Shown here piece by piece: positions 26,191 through 37,759 of a stretch of DNA of 64,000 nucleotides. This DNA comes from Halanaerobium salsuginis (lineage in GTDB: Bacteria > Bacillota > Halanaerobiia > Halanaerobiales > Halanaerobiaceae). The notes under the pieces were generated by a model. The model saw only the letters and a list, made by a program, of their open reading frames with translations. It did not search any database and was not told the DNA's origin. Numbering within the stretch: the stretch's first letter is position 1; each line of letters starts with the position of its first letter. The DNA lies in the NCBI RefSeq assembly GCF_900114545.1, contig NZ_FOTI01000005.1:1-64000 (forward strand). The letters are read 5' to 3'. The position numbers were made by a program, and so were the translations under genes.

Positions 26191-27391
26191 CTTTCCCAAA
26201 GCTAATTCAATTTATATTCATATCCCATTTTGTAGCAGCAAATGTGCTTATTGTGATTTTTATTCAGTTAAATATACTAAAAAAAGGGTGGACCAGTATT
26301 GGGACGCCCTTTTTCTGGAATTAGCAGAACTTGCTGCAATAACTGATCAAAAATTATTACAATCTATTTATATTGGTGGTGGAACGCCTTCGCTTATTAA
26401 AGCTGAAAAATATTTTTCGTTATTAAATAAGATAAGACAGTATTTTAAACTTGTGCCTGATGCCGAAATAACAATTGAAGTGAATCCTGCTTCAATTACT
26501 GCTGAAAAATTAATTATTTATCGTAGAGCAGGAATTAATCGACTTAGTGTTGGTATTCAGAGTTTAAATGATAAATACTTATCTCTTTTAGGTAGAAAAA
26601 GCAATCGTCAGCATAATTTGGAGAAACTGACACTGATAAATAGATTTTTTAATAATTATAGCACAGATTTAATTTTTGCAATCCCTGGTCAGACTCTGGC
26701 TGAATTTAAAAAAGATCTAAATGATTTATTAAAATTTGAGCCTCCGCATATTTCACTTTATAATCTTGAGCTCCATCCTGGTACAAAACTTTATCAACAA
26801 TATCAGGCAGATAAATTAGAAATGCCTACGGAAGAGCTTGATGCAGAAATGTATGATTTAGCAGCAGCAGAATTAAAAAAGGCAGCTTACAATCATTATG
26901 AAATTTCTAATTATGCCAGACAAGGCTATCGAGCGCGACATAATTTTATTTATTGGCTTTATCAGCCCTACTTGGCCGCTGGCCCGGGAGCAGTTTCTTT
27001 TAATGGAAATTATCGCTTTCAAAATAAAGCTGATCTTAAAAACTATCTGCTTTATTATGGGACTGCTAATTCAGAAAATATTTTAGAGCAGTCTATTCAA
27101 ACAAAAAAGCCAACTAGAAACTCAGCATCTGAATTTCAGGTTCGTCAGTTAGAAAAATTAACCGCAAAAGAAAAACAGGCCGAATTTGCTTTTTTAGCTT
27201 TAAGAACTGAGCGAGGTATATTATTAAATGAATTCCAAAAAAGATTTAAACAGGACTTTAAAAAAGTTTATCAGGCAGAAATTAACAGCTTGAAAGCTAA
27301 TCAGCTGATAAAAGAAGCAAATAATAGGATTTATCTAACTAATCGTGGTAAAAAGCTAGCAAATGAGGTATTTATTAAATTTTTACCTTAA
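26183..27391 (+). CDS. hemW: Radical SAM haem chaperone HemW
   Basis: A 402-residue radical SAM protein once annotated as anaerobic coproporphyrinogen III oxidase; HemW members deliver haem to respiratory enzymes. Seen: C17-SSK-C21-AY-C24 for the 4Fe-4S cluster with the HemW-type CDFYS continuation, [32 protein letters not shown], and the C-terminal HemN_C region with [10 protein letters not shown]. Translation is coupled to lepA. Whether this organism makes haem cannot be told here. Confidence 0.93.
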   Translation: MLNFPKANSIYIHIPFCSSKCAYCDFYSVKYTKKRVDQYWDALFLELAELAAITDQKLLQSIYIGGGTPSLIKAEKYFSLLNKIRQYFKLVPDAEITIEVNPASITAEKLIIYRRAGINRLSVGIQSLNDKYLSLLGRKSNRQHNLEKLTLINRFFNNYSTDLIFAIPGQTLAEFKKDLNDLLKFEPPHISLYNLELHPGTKLYQQYQADKLEMPTEELDAEMYDLAAAELKKAAYNHYEISNYARQGYRARHNFIYWLYQPYLAAGPGAVSFNGNYRFQNKADLKNYLLYYGTANSENILEQSIQTKKPTRNSASEFQVRQLEKLTAKEKQAEFAFLALRTERGILLNEFQKRFKQDFKKVYQAEINSLKANQLIKEANNRIYLTNRGKKLANEVFIKFLP

Positions 27392-27408
27392 ATAATTAGC
27401 AGTAATAT

Positions 27409-27437
27409 TTGACAAAAAAAAGGCAATGTGTTATTTT
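27409..27437 (+). promoter_or_regulatory. Promoter of the hrcA-dnaK operon
   Basis: Perfect TTGACA (27409-27414), 17-base spacer, TATTTT (27432-27437). The CIRCE operator begins 12 bases later, so HrcA bound there would block initiation. Confidence 0.75.
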
Positions 27438-27448
27438 ATTATTAGCTG

Positions 27449-27475
27449 TTAGCACTCTCGTTAATTGAGTGCTAA
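27449..27475 (+). promoter_or_regulatory. CIRCE operator for HrcA
   Basis: Perfect TTAGCACTC-N9-GAGTGCTAA inverted repeat (27449-27457 and 27467-27475), the consensus binding site of the heat-shock repressor HrcA. It lies between promoter and hrcA start, giving autoregulation of the whole hrcA-grpE-dnaK-dnaJ operon. Confidence 0.98.
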
Positions 27476-27491
27476 AAGAGAGGTGAAAATG

Positions 27492-28538
27492 ATGGTTGAA
27501 GAATTAGATCCCAGAAAAAAAAGAATATTGCGGGCCATCATTCAGGAACACATAATTTCCGCATCTCCTATTGGTTCAAGGACACTTGCGAAAAAATATA
27601 ATCTGGATGTTAGTCCTGCAACAATCAGAAATGAAATGGCTGATCTCGAAGATCTAGGGTACTTAGAACAACCACATACTTCTGCCGGTAGAATACCTTC
27701 TGATAAAGGGTATCGTTACTATGTTGATGAACTTATCAGAGATAATAGTAGGAAAGCTCCCGGTATGCTAAACAATATTGAAGATTTGTATCAAGATCTT
27801 CAGGATGTTCAGGATATAATTTCTGGTATGGCAAAGATGCTGTCCAATATGACTCATTATACAGCGATGGTTAGTGAACCCAAAAGTCAGGTTAGTCGAC
27901 TCAGTAAAGTTGAAATTATGCAGTTAGCTGATAATTCTTTGCTTTTAGTATTGGTCACAGACGCTGGCATGGTTAACAATAAGATTATTAATCTTGATCA
28001 AAAGCTATCAGCTCGTAAACTTTCTTATATTAATAGGTTTTTAAGCGAAAAATTAGAAAGTAGGCTGTTGGCTGAGCTTAATCATGCTTATCTAAATGAA
28101 TTAGAAAAAGAACTGTTGACCAGACTTGATCTATCTTTTGAACTGTTTAAACAGTTTTATAATGAGTTTGAAGGAGCATTTGAACCAGGTGGAGTAAAAG
28201 TTTATCTTGGTGGAACATCATATATTCTTGAACAACCTGAATTTAATGATCTGGCAAGACTGAAAAAAATGTTAAAATTACTTGACCAGGAAGAAATGTT
28301 AAACAAGATTATTAATAGTATTTCTGGTTCTGATCTGGCCATTAAAATTGGTCAGGAAAACGAAGTAGAGGATATTCGAAACTGCTCACTTGTAGTCGCA
28401 ACTTATTATATTTCAAATCGGGCAGTAGGTAAGATTGGGGTTATTGGCCCTACCCGAATGGAATACCCCAGGGTTATTTCTTCGGTTAATGTTATTTCTG
28501 ATATTTTAAGTAAGTTAATTTCAAAAGCTAGTGGGTGA
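27492..28538 (+). CDS. hrcA: Heat-inducible transcription repressor HrcA
   Basis: Represses class I heat-shock genes by binding CIRCE. About 348 residues. N-terminal winged helix (about 5-75) with KKRILRAIIQEHI, PIGSRTLAKKYNLDVSPATIRNEMADLEDLGYL and HTSAGRIPSDKGYRYYVD; then GAF-like and dimerisation regions ending in GPTRMEYPRVISSVN. The frame extends back into the CIRCE, but GAGAGGTG at 27478-27484 points to the ATGs at 27489 or 27492. Overlaps grpE's ribosome site. Confidence 0.96.
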   Translation: MVEELDPRKKRILRAIIQEHIISASPIGSRTLAKKYNLDVSPATIRNEMADLEDLGYLEQPHTSAGRIPSDKGYRYYVDELIRDNSRKAPGMLNNIEDLYQDLQDVQDIISGMAKMLSNMTHYTAMVSEPKSQVSRLSKVEIMQLADNSLLLVLVTDAGMVNNKIINLDQKLSARKLSYINRFLSEKLESRLLAELNHAYLNELEKELLTRLDLSFELFKQFYNEFEGAFEPGGVKVYLGGTSYILEQPEFNDLARLKKMLKLLDQEEMLNKIINSISGSDLAIKIGQENEVEDIRNCSLVVATYYISNRAVGKIGVIGPTRMEYPRVISSVNVISDILSKLISKASG

Positions 28539-28543
28539 TAATA

Positions 28544-29167
28544 ATGGATAACAAAGATAAGTCTGCTGAAGAACTTACTAAAGAAGAAGCTCAGAATATT
28601 GCAGAGCAATCTTCTGAAGCTGAATCAGAAGCAGTAGATACAGATGAATTTACAGCTGAGACTGATGCAGAAGGGGTTAAGGTTGAACTTTCCCGGGAAG
28701 AGTTAATAACTGAGTTAGCTGTTCAACAGGAAAAAGTAGCTGAGCTAGATGCAGAAGTCGATGATTTATTGGGACGTTTGCAGAGACTGCAAGCTGACTT
28801 TGTTAATTATCGTAAAAGAAGTCAAAAAGAAAAAGCAGAAATGGTTACTAAAGGTAAAATTGATCTATGTTTTGAAATGTTACCAGTAATTGATAATTTT
28901 GAAAGAGCGCTAAATTCAGAAGAAGTAGAAACTGAATTTGCTAAAGGTGTTCAGATGATTTACAATCAGCTTCTAAAAGTATTTGCTGATCAAGGAATTG
29001 AAGAAATAGAAGCTGCAGGAAAAGAATTTGATCCTGAATTCCATGAAGCAATTATGAGAGTAGAAGCTGAAGCTGAAGAATCTGGTACAGTAGTTGAAGT
29101 ACTACAAAAAGGATTTATACTTGCAGATCGAGTTATTCGACCAGCTCGCGTTAAAGTTGCAGTTTAA
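28544..29167 (+). CDS. grpE: Nucleotide exchange factor GrpE
   Basis: Releases ADP from DnaK. 207 residues: an acidic, probably disordered N-terminus (about 1-55), long coiled coil (about 55-110, VAELDAEVDDLLGRLQRLQADFVNYRKR), then the beta domain with FDPEFHEAIMRVE and VLQKGFILADRVIRPARVKV. The ATG at 28544 lies just after the hrcA stop and 7 bases from GTGGGTG; a GTG at 28535 overlaps hrcA and is less likely. Second gene of the CIRCE operon. Confidence 0.95.
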   Translation: MDNKDKSAEELTKEEAQNIAEQSSEAESEAVDTDEFTAETDAEGVKVELSREELITELAVQQEKVAELDAEVDDLLGRLQRLQADFVNYRKRSQKEKAEMVTKGKIDLCFEMLPVIDNFERALNSEEVETEFAKGVQMIYNQLLKVFADQGIEEIEAAGKEFDPEFHEAIMRVEAEAEESGTVVEVLQKGFILADRVIRPARVKVAV

Positions 29168-29237
29168 ACAGCTAAATTTACTAATTTTAGTTTAATTTAA
29201 TTAATTTTATGTTTAATTTTAAATAAATATTTGCTAA

Positions 29238-31133
<1,896 letters not shown>

Positions 31134-31155
31134 TTTCTGGAAAGAATTGCAGTAT

Positions 31156-31195
31156 TTAGGGGGAGCAGTGCTCTCCCTAAAAGTGTTTTTTCTTT
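31156..31195 (+). terminator. Partial terminator between dnaK and dnaJ
   Basis: TTAGGGGGAGC (31156-31166) and GCTCTCCCTAA (31170-31180) form an 11-pair stem with a 3-base loop, followed by AAGTG and then six T and more T-rich sequence. The U-tract is offset from the stem, so it probably attenuates rather than stops transcription, giving more DnaK than DnaJ. Confidence 0.6.
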
Positions 31196-31219
31196 CTTTA
31201 GTAGAGAGGTGATTTTAAG

Positions 31220-32341
31220 ATGGCTAAAAAAGATTATTATGAATTATTAGGAGTAGATCGGAGTGCTGATCAGAAAGAAATTAAGAAGGCATACCGCAAG
31301 CTTGCTAAAAAATATCATCCTGATATGAATCAGGACAAAGATACAACTGATAAATTCAAAGAGATTTCTGAGGCCTATGAAATTTTAAGTGATCCTGATA
31401 AAAGGGCTCGTTATGATCAATATGGGCACTCTGGAATTAATGATCAAGACTTTAATTTTGATGACTTTGCTCAAGGTGGATTTGGTGGACTTGATGACTT
31501 ATTTAATATGTTTGGATTTGGTGGTATGGGAGGACGTCGACAAAATGGACCTCGTCGAGGGGCGGATCTCCAATATCGTCTCCAGATATCATTTGAAGAA
31601 GCTGCCTTCGGTGGAAAAAAAGAAATTAAAATTCCGCGTGATGAAGAGTGTGATCACTGTCATGGTAGTGGAGCAGAACCAGGTTCTGATGTAAAAACAT
31701 GTCCAGAATGTAATGGACAGGGCCAGGTTAGATCAACTAAACAGACACCTTTTGGACAATTCACTCAGAGTAGTGTCTGCCCTCGTTGTGGTGGTGATGG
31801 TAAAATTGTTTCTGATCCCTGCCATAAATGTAATGGTTCTGGAAAAGTACGTAAGCAGCGTAAATTAACTGTTAATATTCCAGCTGGAGTAGATACTGGA
31901 ACCAGATTAAGAATGTCTGGTGAAGGTCAGGCAGGCGAAAAAGGTGGACCTGCTGGTGATTTATATATAGTAATTGATGTCCAGTCACATAAGATCTTTG
32001 ATCGTAAGGGTGATGATCTTTATTGTGAAGTCCCAATTAGTTTTGTTCAGGCAACATTGGGTGATAAGATAAAAGTTCCAACTCTGGAAGGCAAGGTTCA
32101 GTTTGATATTCCAGAAGGTACTCAGCCAGGAACTACTTTTAGACTTAAAAATAAAGGGATTGCTCATCTTAATGGCTATGGACGTGGTGATCAATACATT
32201 AATGTTAAGGTCATGATTCCGAAAAACTTAGGTGATAAGCAAAAAGAATTATTGCTTGAATTCGCTGATATCAGCGGCGAAGAGATTAATCCAGAGCATA
32301 AAGGATTTTTAAAAAAAATAAAGGATGCTCTTAATGTCTGA
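31220..32341 (+). CDS. dnaJ: Co-chaperone DnaJ (Hsp40)
   Basis: Delivers substrates to DnaK and stimulates its ATPase. 373 residues, class A. J domain (1-70) with HPD at 33-35, Gly/Phe linker (about 75-115), four CxxCxGxG zinc repeats ([32 protein letters not shown], about 147-215), then two C-terminal beta domains. AGAGAGGTG precedes the ATG. In Bacillus prmA follows dnaJ; here rsmE follows directly. Confidence 0.98.
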   Translation: MAKKDYYELLGVDRSADQKEIKKAYRKLAKKYHPDMNQDKDTTDKFKEISEAYEILSDPDKRARYDQYGHSGINDQDFNFDDFAQGGFGGLDDLFNMFGFGGMGGRRQNGPRRGADLQYRLQISFEEAAFGGKKEIKIPRDEECDHCHGSGAEPGSDVKTCPECNGQGQVRSTKQTPFGQFTQSSVCPRCGGDGKIVSDPCHKCNGSGKVRKQRKLTVNIPAGVDTGTRLRMSGEGQAGEKGGPAGDLYIVIDVQSHKIFDRKGDDLYCEVPISFVQATLGDKIKVPTLEGKVQFDIPEGTQPGTTFRLKNKGIAHLNGYGRGDQYINVKVMIPKNLGDKQKELLLEFADISGEEINPEHKGFLKKIKDALNV

Positions 32342-32367
32342 ACCACTAATTTATGGAGTGAATAAAA

Positions 32368-33129
32368 ATGCCTAGATTTTTTATTGAACAAAGCCCTAAA
32401 CCAGGAGAAAAAATTATTATTTCTGGTAATGATTATAACCATCTTAAAAATTCCCTGCGCCTAAATTTAGGTGACAGGGTTATTCTTTCTGATGGAACTG
32501 GTTTTGATTTTGAGGCTGAACTTAGTGATTATTTAGATTCAGCAGTTGAATTAGAAATTATAAAAAAAGAAAAATCTGCAGTCGAAGCAAAACTACAGGT
32601 CTGGTTGGCGCAGGGGTTACCTAAAAAAAGCAAATTAGATCTAGTAGTAGAAAAAGCAACTGAGATTGGTTTTTCTGGTTTAATTCCTCTTGAAGCAGAG
32701 CGCAGTATTGTTAAATATGATAACAGAAAGAAAGCAAAGAAGAGACAACGCTGGCAGAGAGTAGCAGAAGCAGCTGCTAAACAAGCAGGCAGAGCTATTA
32801 TTCCAGAGATAAAAGAAGTTATGAGCCCGGTACAACTGAAAAACTTAAAAAATGAATTTGACTATATATTACTTTTGTGGGAAGATGAGAATCAGTTCTC
32901 TTTAAAAAAATTTTTCCAAAATTATTCTGTAACTCAAACTGCCAAAATTTTATTATTAGTTGGTCCAGAAGGTGGTTTTTCAGCAGCTGAGGTTGAGCAG
33001 TATAAAAAAGAATTGGGGGCACTGGTTATTACACTTGGTCCCCGTATTTTACGAACTGAGACCGCTGGAATAACTGCTCTAACAGCAGTTTTATATGAGA
33101 AAGGTGAACTTGGTGATTTAAATGACTAA
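32368..33129 (+). CDS. rsmE: 16S rRNA m3U1498 methyltransferase RsmE
   Basis: SPOUT-class methyltransferase that methylates U1498 of 16S rRNA. 253 residues: N-terminal PUA-like domain (about 1-75), then the knotted SAM-binding domain with KATEIGFSGLIPLEAERSIV, AAKQAGRAIIPEI, LLVGPEGGFSAAEVE and LGPRILRTETAGITAL. GGAGTG before the ATG. Its last codons overlap mtaB by 8 bases. It is 26 bases after dnaJ, so it may be heat-shock co-transcribed. Confidence 0.95.
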   Translation: MPRFFIEQSPKPGEKIIISGNDYNHLKNSLRLNLGDRVILSDGTGFDFEAELSDYLDSAVELEIIKKEKSAVEAKLQVWLAQGLPKKSKLDLVVEKATEIGFSGLIPLEAERSIVKYDNRKKAKKRQRWQRVAEAAAKQAGRAIIPEIKEVMSPVQLKNLKNEFDYILLLWEDENQFSLKKFFQNYSVTQTAKILLLVGPEGGFSAAEVEQYKKELGALVITLGPRILRTETAGITALTAVLYEKGELGDLND

Positions 33130-34429
33130 AAAAGCAGCATTCTATACCTTAGGCTGTAAAGTAAATCAATATGAAACAGAAGCTGTAATTGATCTTTTTA
33201 TTGACAAAGATTATCAAATAGTTGACTTTTCTGAAAAAGCAGATGTCTATATAGTAAATAGCTGTACAGTAACCAATGAAGCTGCTCGTAAGACTAGACA
33301 AATAGCTCGTCGTGCTAAAAGAAATAATGCTCAAAGTATTGTCGCTATTGTTGGCTGTTATACTCAAGCTTTTCCTGATGAAGTTAGAGATATAGCAGAA
33401 ATTGATTTTGTAATGGGCAGTAACAATAAGTCGTTAATTTTAGATAAAGTTGAAGCATTACTGGCTGGTAAGCAGGTAAATTCAGAGGTAAATAATTATC
33501 AGAGTTTGGCTGATTACGAAGAACTTAAATTAAAAAGACTTACTAATACAACCAGAGCTAATGTTAAGATTGAAGATGGCTGCAATCAATTTTGCAGTTA
33601 TTGTATAATTCCTTATGCTAGAGGACCTGTCAGGAGTAGAAAAAAAGCAGATGTTATTTTAGAAATAAAAAATTTAGTTAACCAGGGCGTCAAAGAAATT
33701 ATTTTAACTGGAACTCATCTTGGAGCTTATGGCAGTGAAAATAATGATCCTGAAGCTTTAACAAAATTGCTGCATGATTTAACCGATATTGCTGGTTTGA
33801 AAAGAGTTCGTTTAAGCTCAATTGAGGGAACTGAAATAGATAGTGGATTAATTGATCTCCTGGCTGAATCAGATATTTTTTGTCCACATCTGCATTTGCC
33901 TCTTCAGAGTGGCAGTAATCAAATATTAAAGGCTATGAAAAGACCATATACTATAGCTGAATTTAAAACTACTCTTGCTGAAATTAGAGCCAAAATACCA
34001 CAAATTGCAATTACAACTGATGTAATAGTTGGTTTTCCGGGTGAAACAGCCTCGACTTTTGCTGAAACTATGACTGTTGTAGAGGAACTTAATTTTGCTA
34101 GAGTTCATGTTTTCCCATATTCTGCTCGATCTGGAACTCCAGCGGCAGCTATGGAACAAGTCAATGGCAAGCTGATTAAAAAGTATAGCCAGCAGTTAAG
34201 ATCATTAAACAAAAAATTAATGCTTAGTTATCAGCAGCAATTTATTGGAACAGAGCAGGAAGTTATGGTTGAAGAAGCAAGAGATCAGCAGACAAATTTA
34301 TTGACCGGTTATACGCCGAATTATTTAAAAATACTTCTGACTGGATCTGATAATTTGCAGAATAAATTAGTAAAAGTTAAATTACTGGAATCTAGAGATG
34401 CTTATCATTTACAGGGAAAATTAGTTTAA
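33122..34429 (+). CDS. mtaB: tRNA t6A37 methylthiotransferase MtaB
   Basis: Adds a methylthio group to t6A37 of ANN-decoding tRNAs. 435 residues. Three-domain methylthiotransferase: N-terminal UPF0004 with C12, C48, C79 for the auxiliary 4Fe-4S cluster; radical SAM core with C154-NQF-C158-SY-C161; C-terminal TRAM domain (about 370-435). The YTLGCKVNQYETE opening is the MtaB rather than MiaB form. Coupled to rsmE, as yqeU-yqeV in Bacillus. Confidence 0.95.
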   Translation: MTKKAAFYTLGCKVNQYETEAVIDLFIDKDYQIVDFSEKADVYIVNSCTVTNEAARKTRQIARRAKRNNAQSIVAIVGCYTQAFPDEVRDIAEIDFVMGSNNKSLILDKVEALLAGKQVNSEVNNYQSLADYEELKLKRLTNTTRANVKIEDGCNQFCSYCIIPYARGPVRSRKKADVILEIKNLVNQGVKEIILTGTHLGAYGSENNDPEALTKLLHDLTDIAGLKRVRLSSIEGTEIDSGLIDLLAESDIFCPHLHLPLQSGSNQILKAMKRPYTIAEFKTTLAEIRAKIPQIAITTDVIVGFPGETASTFAETMTVVEELNFARVHVFPYSARSGTPAAAMEQVNGKLIKKYSQQLRSLNKKLMLSYQQQFIGTEQEVMVEEARDQQTNLLTGYTPNYLKILLTGSDNLQNKLVKVKLLESRDAYHLQGKLV

Positions 34430-34490
34430 GAGCAGGAAATTTCTTTTTTTAAGAGAATATAATTATAAATATCAGCTAGGAGTGATAACA

Positions 34491-34835
34491 GTGGAGGATT
34501 GTTTATTTTGTAAAATAGCAGCAGGTGAGTTAGCAACTGAATTTATTTACAGTGATGATCAGGTTGTTGTTTTTAAAGATATAAACCCTCAGGCCCCTGT
34601 CCATTTATTAATAGTTCCTCGCCGTCATATTAAAGATTTAAATAATATTGTTGAAACAGATGCTGAATTAATTGGTCATATTTATCAGATCGCCGCAAAG
34701 CTGGCAGCTGAGTATGATATTGCAGATTCTGGTTATCGTCTAGTTAGCAATTGTGGAGCTGATGGCGGACAGAGTGTATTTCATATTCATTTTCATCTTT
34801 TAGGTGGAAGAGAACTTCAGTGGCCTCCTGGTTAA
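34491..34835 (+). CDS. HIT family nucleotide-binding protein
   Basis: A 114-residue Hint-like protein that probably hydrolyses adenosine phosphoramidates. Seen: CLFC at 4-7, AGELATEF, FKDINPQAPVHLLIVPRRHI, and the catalytic histidine triad H98-I-H100-F-H102 after GGQSVF. The frame is open from the GTG at 34482, but that GTG overlaps the AGGAG; the GTG at 34491, 8 bases from it, is chosen. It lies between mtaB and yqeY, where rpsU is often also found; rpsU is absent. Confidence 0.93.
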   Translation: MEDCLFCKIAAGELATEFIYSDDQVVVFKDINPQAPVHLLIVPRRHIKDLNNIVETDAELIGHIYQIAAKLAAEYDIADSGYRLVSNCGADGGQSVFHIHFHLLGGRELQWPPG

Positions 34836-34939
34836 ACTTTTATTCTAGTTTAAATTTTTATCGATTTAATCTTAACTTTTAATAATTTGTATTAAAGCAA
34901 ACATTCTCAAAAATTTTAATTATGATTGGAGCTGTGAAA

Positions 34940-35389
34940 ATGAGTGATTTAAAAGCAAAATTGCTAGAAGATATGAAAAAAGCAATGAAAGCTAAAGATA
35001 AAGAACGCTTGTCAGTAATCAGGATGACTCGTTCTGAAATCAAAAATAAAGAAATAGATTCTGGAGAAGCGCTTGATGATCAGGGAATTATTGCAGTTAT
35101 TGCTAAGCAGGTAAAGCAGGTTAAAGATTCTCTAGCTGATTTTGAAAAAGCTGGTAAACAAGAGGTAATGGATAAATTATACCGTGAAATAGAAATTTTA
35201 GAAGAATATTTACCAGAACAAATGTCTGAAGAAGAAATAGATAAACTAGTTGATCAGACAATTGACCAGGTTAATGCAGCCAATATGTCAGATATGGGCA
35301 AAGTTATGGGAGCTATTATGCCTAAAATAAAAGGTAAGGCTGATGGCAGTCTGGTTAGTGCTAAAGTTAAAGCCAAGTTGAGCAATTAA
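34940..35389 (+). CDS. yqeY: GatB/YqeY domain protein
   Basis: A 149-residue helical protein related to the tail domain of the amidotransferase subunit GatB; its exact role is not established, though tRNA-linked functions are suspected. Seen: LLEDMKKAMKAKDKERLSVIRMTRSEIKNKEID, the conserved IAVIAKQVKQVKDSLADFEKAGK region, and YLPEQMSEEEI. The ATG at 34940 is 8 bases from GGAG; an earlier ATG at 34922 lacks a ribosome site. Confidence 0.93.
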   Translation: MSDLKAKLLEDMKKAMKAKDKERLSVIRMTRSEIKNKEIDSGEALDDQGIIAVIAKQVKQVKDSLADFEKAGKQEVMDKLYREIEILEEYLPEQMSEEEIDKLVDQTIDQVNAANMSDMGKVMGAIMPKIKGKADGSLVSAKVKAKLSN

Positions 35390-35454
35390 AGTTTTAACTG
35401 TTTTGTTAAATTAAGTTCCTGAGTTAAATCTTTTTACTGACAGGAGGTTTGCTA

Positions 35455-36741
35455 ATGATCAAAAAAGTTTTGTTTTTCTGTTTATTAATTTTAGTTTTCA
35501 TTGCTTTTTTACCTGCTGGTAGTAAAGCTGCTTCGGTTTATCAGGTTGATTTAGCAGGAACAATTAATAATGCAGAATTTGCTTTCCTTGATTCTGCTCT
35601 AACAGAAGCTGAAGCTGCTGGAGCTGAGCTTATTATTTTAAAGATTAACAGTCTGGGGGGATATGTTGATCCTGCTCTAAAAATTAGAGACCGCATTTTT
35701 AAATTAGATGTACCAATAGTTACCTTTGTATCTGGAAGAGCCTGGTCAGCGGCAGCATTAATTGCTTTAGCTGGGGAGAGAATGTATGTAGCACCTGGTT
35801 CTAGTATTGGAGCTGCAGAAACAAGACCTCAGGAGGAAAAATATATTTCTGCTTTACGAAAGGAGTTCTCTGCTACTGCTGAAAAAAGAGGTAAAAATAA
35901 GATGATTGCAGAGGCGATGGTTGATGCTGATTTAAGCATTCCAGATTTGATTGCAGCAGATAAATTGTTAACTTTAACTGCTGCAGAGGCACTGCGAACT
36001 GGTATTGCTGATGCTGAAGCTGTTGATTTACAAAATGTTATTAATCAGGAATCTTTAGCAGAAATGGAATTAATTACGATAAAGAAAAGTAATTGGGAAA
36101 AAATAATTGCAATCTTAAGCACACCTTATTTAAGTGGTTTAATTTTAATTATTGCTTTTTCAGCTTTAATTTTTGAAGTATTAACACCAGGCTTTGCAGT
36201 TGGAGGCACAATTGGTTCATTGGCCTTATTATTATTTTTTGCTATCCATATTGCTACAGGTTCAATTAGTGTTGGAATAATAGCTTTATTTGTTTTAGGA
36301 ATACTGCTTATCATGGCTGAAGTATTTATTATTCCTGGGTTTGGTGTAGCTGGAATTAGTGGAATTGTTGCAATTGCACTTTCTTTATTTTATATTTTCC
36401 CTAATCCTACTATTGCACTTAATGTAATGGCAGTTGTTGCTGTGTTTACAATTGTGTTCGCAGTTGTTATTTTCAAAAAATTTGGCAGCAGCAGACTCTG
36501 GGGTAATATTGCGCTCCAGACTGATTCAAGCAGCTATTTTTCCAGTTCAAATAAAAAAGAACTGTTGCATAGAAAGGGACATGCAATTACAGATCTTCGT
36601 CCAGCCGGAATTATTGAAGTTGATCAAGAAAAAGTTGATGTAATAAGTGAAGGCGGTTTTATTGAAAAAGGGCAGCTGGTTAAAATAATAGCTGTCAATG
36701 GTAGTAAAATTAAAGTAAGAAAAATTGAAGAGGAGGAGTAG
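35455..36741 (+). CDS. NfeD-family membrane-bound serine protease
   Basis: A 428-residue long-form NfeD protein. A signal peptide (about 1-24, ending near GSKAA) leads to an extracytoplasmic ClpP-like protease domain (about 30-190) with LKINSLGG and VSGRAWSAAALIALAG, where the Ser after W is the likely nucleophile. Four to five membrane helices follow (about 225-340), then a cytoplasmic OB-fold NfeD domain (about 365-428, GHAITDLRPAG). It is 5 bases from the flotillin gene; NfeD and flotillin are linked in many bacteria and work together in membrane microdomains. ATG at 35455 is fixed by CAGGAGGT. Confidence 0.93.
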   Translation: MIKKVLFFCLLILVFIAFLPAGSKAASVYQVDLAGTINNAEFAFLDSALTEAEAAGAELIILKINSLGGYVDPALKIRDRIFKLDVPIVTFVSGRAWSAAALIALAGERMYVAPGSSIGAAETRPQEEKYISALRKEFSATAEKRGKNKMIAEAMVDADLSIPDLIAADKLLTLTAAEALRTGIADAEAVDLQNVINQESLAEMELITIKKSNWEKIIAILSTPYLSGLILIIAFSALIFEVLTPGFAVGGTIGSLALLLFFAIHIATGSISVGIIALFVLGILLIMAEVFIIPGFGVAGISGIVAIALSLFYIFPNPTIALNVMAVVAVFTIVFAVVIFKKFGSSRLWGNIALQTDSSSYFSSSNKKELLHRKGHAITDLRPAGIIEVDQEKVDVISEGGFIEKGQLVKIIAVNGSKIKVRKIEEEE

Positions 36742-36745
36742 ATAA

Positions 36746-37732
36746 ATGGAAATATTTTCAGTTTTAATTATAATATTTGCAGTAATTTTCATCTCATTGT
36801 TTTTTTATTTCATTCCAATTGGGCTCTGGATTTCAGCAACTGCCGCTGGAGTTAAAGTAAGCTTTTTTAATTTAATTGGAATGAGGTTAAGGAGGGTTGT
36901 ACCATCTTCGATAGTGGGCCCAATGATAAAATCTTATAAGGCTGGTCTTTCCTTAACTAGTGACCAGTTAGAAGCACACTATCTGGCAGGTGGTAATGTT
37001 GATCGAGTAGTAGATGCTTTAATTGCAGCTCATCGTGCTGAAATAGAGTTAACTTTTGAAAGAGCAGCAGCAATTGATCTGGCAGGTCGTGATGTTTTAG
37101 AAGCTGTAAAAATGAGTGTTAATCCAAAGGTTATTCAGACTCCGATTGTTACTGCAGTAGCTATGGATGGAATCCAGGTAATGGCAACTGCACGAGTTAC
37201 AGTAAGAGCTAATATTGAACGTCTTGTTGGTGGAGCTGGTGAAGAAACTGTGCTGGCCCGGGTTGGCGAAGGTATTGTTACTACTGTTGGTTCAGCTGAG
37301 TCACATAAGAAGGTTTTAGAAAATCCAGATTCTATTTCAATGACTGTATTGGATAAAGGTTTAGATTCAGGTACTGCTTTTGAGATATTATCAATTGATA
37401 TCGCAGATGTTGATGTAGGTAAAAATATTGGTGCTCAACTGCAGACTGATCAAGCGGAAGCTGATAAAGAAATTGCTCAGGCTAAGGCTGAAGAAAGAAG
37501 AGCAATGGCAGTTGCAGAAGAACAAGAAATGAAGGCTAGAGTTCAGGAAATGCGTGCTAAAGTTGTTGAAGCAGAAGCAGAAGTACCACTTGCTATGGCA
37601 GAAGCACTTAAAAATGGTAAACTTGGTGTTATGGATTATATGAATTTAAAAAACATTGAATCAGATACCAAAATGAGGTCAAGTATTTCTGAGTCATCTG
37701 AACGTGAACACGAAGATAACGAAAATAATTAA
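36746..37732 (+). CDS. floA: Flotillin-like protein FloA
   Basis: A 328-residue membrane-microdomain scaffold. N-terminal hydrophobic hairpin (about 3-28), [22 protein letters not shown], the SPFH-like domain (about 60-235, [30 protein letters not shown]), then the Ala/Glu-rich coiled coil (about 235-290, [20 protein letters not shown]). Matches Bacillus YqfA/FloA. The charged tail after [13 protein letters not shown] is short and acidic. Translated from the same message as nfeD. Confidence 0.95.
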   Translation: MEIFSVLIIIFAVIFISLFFYFIPIGLWISATAAGVKVSFFNLIGMRLRRVVPSSIVGPMIKSYKAGLSLTSDQLEAHYLAGGNVDRVVDALIAAHRAEIELTFERAAAIDLAGRDVLEAVKMSVNPKVIQTPIVTAVAMDGIQVMATARVTVRANIERLVGGAGEETVLARVGEGIVTTVGSAESHKKVLENPDSISMTVLDKGLDSGTAFEILSIDIADVDVGKNIGAQLQTDQAEADKEIAQAKAEERRAMAVAEEQEMKARVQEMRAKVVEAEAEVPLAMAEALKNGKLGVMDYMNLKNIESDTKMRSSISESSEREHEDNENN

Positions 37733-37759
37733 TTTTTTTAGTCGAGAGAGGATGGTCTT

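Noticed and set aside
26898-27086. Plus-strand 62-codon frame inside hemW
   Set aside because: Out-of-frame shadow of a well-supported radical SAM gene.
34441-34460. Terminator after mtaB (T-run near 34444)
   Set aside because: No stable stem precedes the T-run.
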